A stretch of 5,755 nt of DNA from an uncultured Ruminococcus sp. Its GTDB lineage: Bacteria > Bacillota > Clostridia > Oscillospirales > Acutalibacteraceae. Positions 1 through 5,670 of this stretch are shown one piece after another; the stretch's first letter is position 1; each line of letters starts with the position of its first letter. Where the stretch lies: contig CACZPV010000228.1 in the NCBI GenBank assembly GCA_902783065.1, positions 1 to 5,755 on the forward strand. Direction: 5' to 3'. Both the position numbers and the translations under genes were made by a program. The notes under the pieces were generated by a model. That model was not told the origin of the DNA. It ran no database searches and saw only the letters and a list, made by a program, of their open reading frames with translations.

Positions 1-2
1 AA

Positions 3-353
3 GGAGCACAGGACAAGGGTGCACAGGTACAGCTTTTTACCTCGGCAGAGTTTGATGCCTCAGCAATGGATCAGTTCGATGCAGTCGCATTCGGATGCCC
101 CTCTATGGGTACGGAAGAACTGGAGGACAGCGAATTTGAACCTATGTTCAGTGGCTTGACCGATAAGCTTTCCGGCAAAAAAATCGCATTATTCGGTTCA
201 TATGGCTGGGGCGATGGCGAATGGATGAGAAACTGGGAAGATAATTGCAAAGAGGCTGGTGCTAATCTGGCATATGACAGCGTTATTTGCAACGATGCTC
301 CTGACGATGATGGAATAGCTAAGTGTGAGGCACTGGGTGCAGCTCTTGTATAA
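3..353 (+). CDS. Flavodoxin, short-chain clostridial type (3' part; 5' end outside the window)
   Basis: Flavodoxins are small cytosolic FMN-binding electron carriers that substitute for ferredoxin. The frame is open from the window edge, and 116 residues are visible before TAA at 351-353. The family is usually about 140-145 residues, so roughly the first 25, including the phosphate-binding loop (T/SxTGNT type), are missing. Seen directly: the segment VAFGCPSMGTEELED matches the first isoalloxazine-binding loop, and GSYGWGDGEWM matches the second, where the Tyr stacks on the flavin. KKIALFGSY is the core beta strand before it. The acidic composition and the C-terminal helix ending GAALV also fit. 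The ATG at 66 is internal and not the start, because the family fold continues upstream (VQLFTSAEFD). A probable terminator follows, so this is likely the end of its transcription unit. The family call is secure; the electron partner cannot be told from the sequence. Confidence 0.93.
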   Translation, partial: GAQDKGAQVQLFTSAEFDASAMDQFDAVAFGCPSMGTEELEDSEFEPMFSGLTDKLSGKKIALFGSYGWGDGEWMRNWEDNCKEAGANLAYDSVICNDAPDDDGIAKCEALGAALV

Positions 354-369
354 GCAATAGTAATATGAG

Positions 370-412
370 GATCTTCGTAATCTGTATCAGGTTGCGGAGA
401 TCATTTTGTTTG
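370..412 (+). terminator. Probable intrinsic terminator after flavodoxin
   Basis: Seventeen bases after the flavodoxin stop, GATCTTCGTAA (370-380) can pair with TTGCGGAGATC (392-402). This gives an 11-pair stem with two G-U pairs in the RNA and an 11-base loop. It is followed directly by ATTTTGTTT (403-411), a T-rich tail interrupted by one G. Position and shape suit a Rho-independent terminator. The modest GC content and broken T tract keep confidence moderate. Confidence 0.5.
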
Positions 413-492
413 CAGAAAAATGTTTTATAGAATATTATTATTTTTTGACGATTTCAATTGATAAATTTGTCAAACGTTGTTTGTTTGTTTGC
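413..492. other. Non-coding AT-rich spacer upstream of the rlmB promoter
   Basis: No coding frame with a ribosome binding site is seen here. The stretch contains an imperfect inverted repeat, TTTGAC (444-449) and GTCAAA (469-474), separated by 19 bases, and a short TTTG repeat tract around 480-491. The inverted repeat ends 18 bases before the -35 element, so it could be an operator or nothing. A TTGACG at 445-450 resembles a -35 box but has no convincing -10 at 16-18 bases. Confidence 0.4.
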
Positions 493-521
493 TTGAATCG
501 GACGGGAATGTATGCTATAAT
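493..521 (+). promoter_or_regulatory. Sigma-A type promoter with extended -10, driving rlmB
   Basis: TTGAAT (493-498) and a perfect TATAAT (516-521) are separated by 17 bases. TG sits one base upstream of the -10 (513-514), giving an extended -10 element. Transcription would start near 528, leaving a leader of about 138 bases before the GTG at 666. It is the only strong promoter-like sequence between the flavodoxin and the large gene. It therefore probably drives both rlmB and the downstream 1353-residue protein. Confidence 0.72.
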
Positions 522-553
522 TTATATGTATCATATTGCAGAATGAAAACTGT

Positions 554-633
554 ATTATTAAGGAAACACTGATAAAACTCAGTGCTTTATCGCACTGCAA
601 AGATTTAATCTGTTCAGTTGTTCCTTAAATAAT
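554..633. repeat. MITE-like inverted repeat / structured leader upstream of rlmB
   Basis: TTAAGGAAACACTGA (558-572) pairs with TCAGTTGTTCCTTAA (614-628) at 13 of 15 positions. The pairing continues outward, ATTA (554-557) with TAAT (630-633), past a bulged A at 629. Inside lies a perfect hairpin, CAGTGC (580-585) and GCACTG (592-597), with a 6-base loop. Termini reading TTAAGGAA...TTCCTTAA could be terminal inverted repeats flanked by, or including, a TTAA target site. That would fit a miniature element with no coding capacity. As RNA the element would lie wholly within the rlmB leader, upstream of and not covering the ribosome binding site. No T-run follows it, so it is not a standard terminator. 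Whether it is a mobile repeat or a local regulatory structure cannot be decided from one copy. Confidence 0.5.
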
Positions 634-653
634 GTAAAATCAAATTAACAATT

Positions 654-660
654 AAGGTGA
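654..660 (+). promoter_or_regulatory. Ribosome binding site that fixes the GTG start of rlmB
   Basis: AAGGTGA at 654-660 lies 5 bases before the GTG at 666. The upstream in-frame GTG (657-659) is closed by TGA at 663-665, so 666 is the earliest possible start in this frame. The protein family begins close to this point. Confidence 0.7.
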
Positions 661-665
661 ATTGA

Positions 666-1436
666 GTGAATAAAAACAGCAAAGAAGAAAATAACAGGGA
701 TATCATTGCGGGACGTAATCCTGTTACTGAAGCGTTGCGCTCTGGCAGACCGATAGACTGCCTGTATATTGCTAAGGGTGAACGCAGCGGTTCTGTCAAG
801 GTTATTGCAGCGCTTGCAGCAGAAAAAAATATCCCGATTAAAGAAGTTGACAAAAAAAAGCTTGATTTTATGACGGCTCACAGTGTACATCAGGGTGTTG
901 CGGCAGCCGCTTCAATGAAAGAATATGCAAGCCTGGAAGATATCTTTTCCCTTGCTGAACAAAGAGGGGAAAAGCCTTTTATCATTGTGCTTGATGAGAT
1001 AGAAGATCCTCATAATCTTGGTGCCATAATCAGAACTGCCGAATGTGCAGGTGCGCATGGTATTATTATTCCGAAAAGAAGAGCGGCAGGACTGAGTTAT
1101 ACTGTAGGAAAGGTCAGTGCAGGTGCATATGAATATGTTCCGGTTGCAAGAGTGACAAATATTGCATCAACAATAGATGAATTGAAAGAACGGGGCTGTT
1201 GGGTGTACGGAGCCGATATGGATGGACGTAATTATTGCAGCTGTGATCTGCAGGGTGCGGCGGCATTGGTAATCGGTTCTGAAGGAAAAGGGCTTGGCAG
1301 ACTCGTAAGAGATAAATGCGATGAGATTCTTTCGCTGCCAATGCTCGGAAAGATCAATTCGCTGAATGCGTCCGTTGCGGCGGGAGTTCTGATGTACGAA
1401 TTTACTCGTCAGCGGCTGGCAAACAAGGCGGAATAA
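666..1436 (+). CDS. rlmB: 23S rRNA (guanosine-2'-O-)-methyltransferase RlmB, TrmH/SpoU family
   Basis: This is a cytosolic SPOUT-class enzyme that uses S-adenosylmethionine to methylate a ribose 2'-OH, in E. coli RlmB at G2251 of 23S rRNA. The 256 residues match the family length. An N-terminal substrate-binding domain (about 13-85) opens with IIAGRNPVTEAL, typical of RlmB and YacO-type members. The SpoU domain follows with its three motifs. Motif 1 is DPHNLGAIIRTAECAGA (114-130, with Asn117 and catalytic-type Arg123). Motif 2 is LVIGSEGKGL (201-210, with Glu206). Motif 3 is LPMLGKINSLNASVAAG (224-240, with Asn234). Motifs 2 and 3 form the trefoil-knotted cofactor site, and all key residues are present, so the enzyme should be active. 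Translation starts at GTG. The next gene begins 15 bases after the stop, suggesting an operon. The family is certain; the exact RNA target could also be another rRNA or tRNA position. Confidence 0.92.
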   Translation: MNKNSKEENNRDIIAGRNPVTEALRSGRPIDCLYIAKGERSGSVKVIAALAAEKNIPIKEVDKKKLDFMTAHSVHQGVAAAASMKEYASLEDIFSLAEQRGEKPFIIVLDEIEDPHNLGAIIRTAECAGAHGIIIPKRRAAGLSYTVGKVSAGAYEYVPVARVTNIASTIDELKERGCWVYGADMDGRNYCSCDLQGAAALVIGSEGKGLGRLVRDKCDEILSLPMLGKINSLNASVAAGVLMYEFTRQRLANKAE

Positions 1437-1443
1437 AGGAGGG
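1435..1443 (+). promoter_or_regulatory. Strong ribosome binding site overlapping the rlmB stop codon
   Basis: AAAGGAGGG at 1435-1443 starts within the rlmB TAA (1434-1436) and lies 8 bases before the ATG at 1452. This near-consensus site fixes the start of the large gene. Its overlap with the stop codon suggests translational coupling to rlmB. Confidence 0.85.
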
Positions 1444-1451
1444 CAGCAGGA

Positions 1452-4400
1452 ATGTCTAAAAAGAGAAAAAAGAAATCCTCTCAGCATAAGGCTCAGATAA
1501 ATTCCCCACAAAATTCAACAACAGAAAAGACATCAAATGCTGATGGAACTGAAATAATAAAAAAGGAAGAAGTGTCTGAATCTGAAAAACAATCTTCATC
1601 TGATGACGTTAAGAAGTTATCGGAGCAAAAACAGACAGATTCTGATAATATAAAGGCGGATCAGTATACCGGATCGGATAATCAGTGCGAATCTGATTCT
1701 GAAAAAAAACTGCATGAAAATTCTGATAATAAAAATAATTTAAAACAAAAGAAGGAAAAAAATGCGTCAGCTAAGAAAGATCCTTCTTATGAGGACAGCG
1801 ATAAAAAGAATACGGAGAATTTTTCTGATAAAAACGATGCAAAGCCGAAGAAAGAAACTTTAAAGAAATCGGAAAATAAAGAATCAGATGAAAAGTCCTT
1901 TTCGGCGGAAAGTGAAAAAGAGAATAATGGTGATGCTGCCGCAGAATCAACAAAAAAGACGGCAAAAAGCTCCGGAAATACCGAAAAACATGTACAAACC
2001 AAAGGTAGTACACAATCTTCAGATAAACCGGACATCAAGCCTGATACTATCAGCGATAAAAAGTATGCCGGAAAGACGGATGAAAAAGACAGTCAGATAA
2101 AATCTGTTCCGAAAAAGAAACAGCCTCAAAACAATCCGGAAGATTTGCCGATTGAAAATGAAGAGATAGAGGAACTTGCATCAGAAACAGAACCTGACGC
2201 TGTACGGCCGAAAAAAAGCTTCCGATCAATCATGGGCAAAATTATAGAGATTATTACTGCTCCTGAGGACAATGACCTGGATTACGGTGAGGATGAAAAT
2301 TACGAAGATATTTTCCTGGATGAAGAACAGTCTGTCATTGAAAAAGCGGATCACGCTGCAAAGCCGGGCAGTAAGAAAAAGGAATTGCCGAAGTCACTTA
2401 CCACATCTTCTTTGTATACTTCTGCGGAATCCAAAACAAGACCATCTGAGAAGAAAAAAGAAGAGAAAAACTCTCAGCAACAGAAAACAGCCGTGGAGCT
2501 TCCTTCCGATCCGGCTGTGCAGGGTGAACTGAAAGAACATATTCCTTACAAACCCGAAACAAAAAAAAAGCAGACGGAACCAACGTCTGATGAAAAGAAT
2601 TTAAAAAAGCATAAAAGAAGGAACTCAGGACAATCGGAAATAACGGTAGATGAAATTCTGAAAGCTAAAAATTCAGTTCCTGAACGATCGGCAAAGGCAT
2701 ACGGTTCGATGGACACTGCCGATAAGGAAGAACGTGAAAAGGAAACAGAAGTTCCCATCTTCGTAAATCGTCAGGATAAAAAGAAATCGTCCGACCTGAA
2801 ATCTTCATCTGAACGAAAAGCTTATGGTAAGAAAACTGTAGGAAATAAGGATTTTGATCTCGGAGAGCTTTCCTATAACAATCCACAAGCACAGCAAAAA
2901 ACAGATGAATTGTCACATGATACATCGGTAAAGAAGTCTGAGCAGTCAAAGCCGAACAAGACTAACGAATTGTCCCATGATGCACCGGCAAAGCAGGCTG
3001 AACCGTTAAAGTCGAACAAGCCTAACGAATTATCCCATGATGCACCGGCAAAGCAGGCTGAGCCGTCAAAGCCGAACAAGCTTAACAACGAATTGTCCCA
3101 TGATGCACCGGCAAAGCAGACTGAGCCGTCAAAGCCGAACAAGCCTAACGAATTGTCCCATGATGCACCGGCAAAGCAGACTGAGCCGCAAAAGCAGAAC
3201 ATGTCTGACGAATTGTCACATGACATACCTGCAAATAATAAGGAAAAAACGCAGAAACACTCGGTATCAAAAGACACTGCGGATTCTATGCCGGGAGGAC
3301 AGGGCGTAAGGATTGATCCTTGGATGCCGGCGAAAAAAACAACACAGGGGAAGAATGATTTTTCTGAAAATTCGTCTGAAACCATTGTTTATCGCAGTAA
3401 TGAAACATCCCCGTTTGTAGTGATGGCTGGTAAATTTACAAGAACTCTTAAAAATGAATATGACAATACAAGAAGAATCAGGGAATCTCTTCCGCCCGAT
3501 CCGCCGTCACCGCCGTCAGAAACATATGAGGAGCGAAAAGCAGCAGCAGATTCAACAGATGAAAACAAACTTTTGCGCCGTGTCAAATCAGCTAATACTA
3601 TTCAGGAAAGAACAGCGCATGACAAAAAAACATCAAAGAAACCTGATAATATCCAAAATGTGGTACAGACGGGAAAGGAAAAAAACGAAAAACGAAAATT
3701 TAAATTTTCTGATATTTTTACCTATGAGGGCGACAAATTTGATGAAGAGGAAGAAGAAGAAGAAGTCAAGCCCGAGCTTTCTGATTACGGCAAGGAAGAA
3801 GATGCTGAGGAAATCAAAAGCGATATTAGTGAAAATTTTCGTAAAGTATTTGTCCGGACAATTATACTTACCTGTACATGTGCGGCTTCTGTTATTGCGG
3901 CTGTTCTTGCAAAATCCATGCCGTGGATATTCCTTAATATGCTGAAAAACGGATGGCTGGTTTATTCGTTGATAATGTTTGTATTGTTTGTCATTTCCAT
4001 TTTTATATCAAGATACCCGATTGTAAACGGGTTTATGCCTCTGAGAAAATTGAGAGGCAACAGCGATACACCTGTGGCAATTGCTTCTCTGGCAGTTGCA
4101 GTGCAGTCGATTATATCATTGTTCCAGGGAGATGTGTTTCTTAATGAAACTTATCATATTTATGTACCGCTGATTATTCTGGCACTTTTGCTCAACAGTA
4201 TGGGTAAACTGTTGATAATCAGGAGAACAGCAGATAATTTTAAATTTCTCAGGAGCAAGGAAGCAAGATATGCCGGAAAAATATATACCAATACTGCCAA
4301 TGCGGAAAGATTTGTCAGCGGTCTTCCTTCACGCAAACCAATTATTGCTTACAGTAAGTTCTCTAAATTTATGAGCAATTTTCTTCAGCTTTCCTATGCT

Positions 4401-5513
4401 GCAGACCCTGTAGAAGAACTTTCGGCATTTTTTGCACCGATTGCAGCGGTACTGTCTATTATTGGTGCAGTAACTTACGGAATTATATATAAGGACTTTA
4501 CAGGCGGTGTATCGTCATTTGCACTGTCAGCTTGTATTACGATTCCGATGTGCAGCCTGCTCGCCATTAATATCCCTATGCTGAATCTTTGCAGTTCGGC
4601 AAACAGAAACGGTGCTATGGTGGTGGGTTATGAGGCAGTAAAGCAGTTCTGTGATACCAATACAATCATGATAGATTCCTCAGACCTTTATCCTAAGGGA
4701 AGCATCATATTAAGCGGTATGAAAACAATCAATGAAAGCAAACTGCAGGAAGCAATTTCAGCAGGTGCTTCTATGACTTTTTCGGTTAACGGACCTTTGA
4801 CGCATGTTTTTGAAACAATTGTCCGTCAATCCAAATATAAGCTGCCTGATTTTGACAGTATTTCCTATGATGATGAAATGGGACTATCGGGTTGGTGCAA
4901 CGGTAATCGTATTTTAGTTGGCAGACGTGAATTGTTTGAAAAACATAATATCCGGCTGCCTGACGAATCAATTGAAACCAAATATCGTAAAAGAGGCAAT
5001 GAAATTGCATACATATCTGTCGGAGGAGAATTGGCAGTGATGTTTATTCTTACTTACAAGGCAGACAGAGAAATAGCGCAGTCTCTGAGAAACCTGGAGG
5101 ACAGCGGTGTTAACTTTGTTGTGAGAACGATTGATCCGAATATCACTCGTGAACACATTGCTGAAAAGTTCAGTTTGTATCCGAGATGTATAAAGGTGCT
5201 TTCAACGGGATTAGGCAACATTTGTCACGATGAACTGACCTCAAAGGAAAAGACATCACGTGCATATCTTGTAACAAACGGTAAACTTTCATCCTTTGCA
5301 AATGCCGTGGCTGGTTGTATACGTATAAAGTCTACGGTAACTATTGCAAAGATTGTGCAATATCTGGCAATTATCATTGGTTTTATTCTGGTGACAATTA
5401 TATCGTTCATATCAGGCTTTGCAAAACTCGGCAGTGTAGAACTTCTGTTGTATACTGGTTTCTGGTGTGTTGCATTGATTGCCGTGTCAATTGCTGCAAG
5501 AAAGCTTTCATGA
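1452..5513 (+). CDS. Giant membrane protein: long disordered charged tail fused to a degenerate P-type ATPase-like domain
   Basis: Function unknown. Of 1353 residues, 1 to about 795 are low-complexity, rich in Lys, Glu, Ser and Asp, starting MSKKRKKKSS. Less repetitive islands occur at about 252-300, 653-680 (SPFVVMAGKFTRTLKNEY) and 745-763 (FKFSDIFTYEG, before an acidic run). Six ELSHD repeats occupy 486-595, and a Pro-rich patch 681-690. The C-terminal part has eight predicted membrane segments: about 799-821, 836-852, 875-891, 905-923, 990-1013, 1020-1046, 1301-1322 and 1329-1349. That 4+2+2 layout, with cytoplasmic loops after segments 4 and 6, is the P1B ATPase topology. The large loop keeps P-type features: GLSGWCNGNRILVGRRELF (1144-1162) like the nucleotide domain, and a GNEIAYISVGGELA...RTIDPN stretch (1182-1230) like the phosphorylation domain. 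Catalytic motifs are lost: DSSDL at 1075-1079 for DKTGT, TID for TGD, NGPL for HPL, and no TGE or GDGxND. Ion transport is therefore unlikely; a sensor, scaffold or regulatory role is inference. Confidence 0.85.
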   Translation: MSKKRKKKSSQHKAQINSPQNSTTEKTSNADGTEIIKKEEVSESEKQSSSDDVKKLSEQKQTDSDNIKADQYTGSDNQCESDSEKKLHENSDNKNNLKQKKEKNASAKKDPSYEDSDKKNTENFSDKNDAKPKKETLKKSENKESDEKSFSAESEKENNGDAAAESTKKTAKSSGNTEKHVQTKGSTQSSDKPDIKPDTISDKKYAGKTDEKDSQIKSVPKKKQPQNNPEDLPIENEEIEELASETEPDAVRPKKSFRSIMGKIIEIITAPEDNDLDYGEDENYEDIFLDEEQSVIEKADHAAKPGSKKKELPKSLTTSSLYTSAESKTRPSEKKKEEKNSQQQKTAVELPSDPAVQGELKEHIPYKPETKKKQTEPTSDEKNLKKHKRRNSGQSEITVDEILKAKNSVPERSAKAYGSMDTADKEEREKETEVPIFVNRQDKKKSSDLKSSSERKAYGKKTVGNKDFDLGELSYNNPQAQQKTDELSHDTSVKKSEQSKPNKTNELSHDAPAKQAEPLKSNKPNELSHDAPAKQAEPSKPNKLNNELSHDAPAKQTEPSKPNKPNELSHDAPAKQTEPQKQNMSDELSHDIPANNKEKTQKHSVSKDTADSMPGGQGVRIDPWMPAKKTTQGKNDFSENSSETIVYRSNETSPFVVMAGKFTRTLKNEYDNTRRIRESLPPDPPSPPSETYEERKAAADSTDENKLLRRVKSANTIQERTAHDKKTSKKPDNIQNVVQTGKEKNEKRKFKFSDIFTYEGDKFDEEEEEEEVKPELSDYGKEEDAEEIKSDISENFRKVFVRTIILTCTCAASVIAAVLAKSMPWIFLNMLKNGWLVYSLIMFVLFVISIFISRYPIVNGFMPLRKLRGNSDTPVAIASLAVAVQSIISLFQGDVFLNETYHIYVPLIILALLLNSMGKLLIIRRTADNFKFLRSKEARYAGKIYTNTANAERFVSGLPSRKPIIAYSKFSKFMSNFLQLSYAADPVEELSAFFAPIAAVLSIIGAVTYGIIYKDFTGGVSSFALSACITIPMCSLLAINIPMLNLCSSANRNGAMVVGYEAVKQFCDTNTIMIDSSDLYPKGSIILSGMKTINESKLQEAISAGASMTFSVNGPLTHVFETIVRQSKYKLPDFDSISYDDEMGLSGWCNGNRILVGRRELFEKHNIRLPDESIETKYRKRGNEIAYISVGGELAVMFILTYKADREIAQSLRNLEDSGVNFVVRTIDPNITREHIAEKFSLYPRCIKVLSTGLGNICHDELTSKEKTSRAYLVTNGKLSSFANAVAGCIRIKSTVTIAKIVQYLAIIIGFILVTIISFISGFAKLGSVELLLYTGFWCVALIAVSIAARKLS
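2907..3236 (+). repeat. 60-bp in-frame tandem repeat array encoding ELSHDxPAKxxEPxKxN units
   Basis: Six copies begin at GAA codons 2907, 2967, 3027, 3090, 3150 and 3210. The period is 60 bp, except 63 bp for the third unit because an AAC codon is doubled at its end. The central copies are nearly identical in DNA: units starting at 2967 and 3090 differ at 4 of 60 positions. The first and last copies have diverged. This is the usual outcome of unequal crossover or slippage expansion inside a disordered region. Each unit encodes about 20 residues, with the invariant core ELSHD. Confidence 0.9.
3741..3764 (+). other. Acidic cluster just before the membrane domain
   Basis: Codons 764-771 of the large gene encode an Asp followed by seven Glu. 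The cluster lies about 30 residues before the first membrane segment and contrasts with the very basic N-terminus. It may interact with the Lys-rich tail or with cations. It is noted as a compositional landmark only. Confidence 0.6.
4671..4703 (+). other. Site equivalent to the P-type ATPase phosphorylation motif, degenerate
   Basis: These codons encode IDSSDLYPKGS (residues 1074-1084). They sit after a membrane segment and a linker, ANRNGAMVVGYEAVKQF, that aligns by eye with the (G)ILIKGGEALE stretch of metal ATPases. Asp1075 occupies the position of the phosphorylated Asp of DKTGTLT. The following Lys, Thr, Gly and Thr, which every active P-type ATPase keeps, are replaced by Ser, Ser, Asp and Leu. 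The alignment is by eye. Confidence 0.65.
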
Positions 5514-5670
5514 TCAGGTTTATTGCAGGTCTTAAAATTCATTTATAAAGTTTTACAGTCAGAAAAAGCCGGGAATGATACTGATTCCTGATAGAAGAAA
5601 GACTTGGATTTGTGGTATGTTTTTATCAGCTATCAGTATGAAACATTTTAAAATGAAAGGTTGATAATAT
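5514..5670. promoter_or_regulatory. Intergenic region before rpe with inverted repeat and weak promoter candidate
   Basis: CTGATTCCTGATA (5581-5593) pairs with TATCAGCTATCAG (5624-5636) at 11 of 13 positions around a 30-base loop. Each arm is itself a direct repeat of CTGAT or ATCAG. This could be an operator or an RNA hairpin in the rpe leader; it lacks a following T-run and is not a convincing terminator. A weak promoter candidate is TTGCAG (5523-5528) with TATAAA (5544-5549), but the 15-base spacing is poor. No clear terminator for the large gene is seen, so read-through into rpe is possible. Confidence 0.4.
5656..5660 (+). promoter_or_regulatory. Ribosome binding site of rpe
   Basis: AAAGG at 5656-5660 lies 10 bases before the ATG at 5671. 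It is weaker and more distant than the site of the large gene, but it is the only purine-rich site in place. Confidence 0.55.

Noticed and set aside
554..633. Riboswitch or T-box in the rlmB leader
   Set aside because: No T-box core (TGGNACCGCG) or known riboswitch core was recognised, and no terminator with a T-run follows. A simple inverted repeat explains what is visible.
1167..1511. Minus-strand open frame of 114 codons across the rlmB-large gene junction
   Set aside because: It overlaps the conserved SpoU motifs and the strong ribosome binding site on the + strand. It has no family resemblance or start signal.
2907..3236. CRISPR-like regular repeats
   Set aside because: The units are directly adjacent with no unique spacers, keep the reading frame, and code for a continuous protein repeat.
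2873..3385. Minus-strand open frame of 170 codons encoding repeated SWDNS-type units
   Set aside because: It is the mirror of the 60-bp repeat array in the large gene. A repeat with no stop in one antisense frame gives a long open frame automatically. No ribosome binding site or recognisable product supports it.
3454..3945. Second + strand open frame of 163 codons inside the large gene
   Set aside because: It lies out of frame within a region where the main frame gives the acidic cluster and first membrane segment. Its translation is Arg/Lys-rich and resembles frame-shifted low-complexity sequence; no start signal is seen.
4671..5300. The pseudo-ATPase domain as a frameshifted pseudogene of a normal metal ATPase
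   Set aside because: The frame is continuous from 1452 to 5513, the membrane topology is complete, and the altered motifs lie within well-formed surrounding sequence. That fits divergence under selection better than recent decay.
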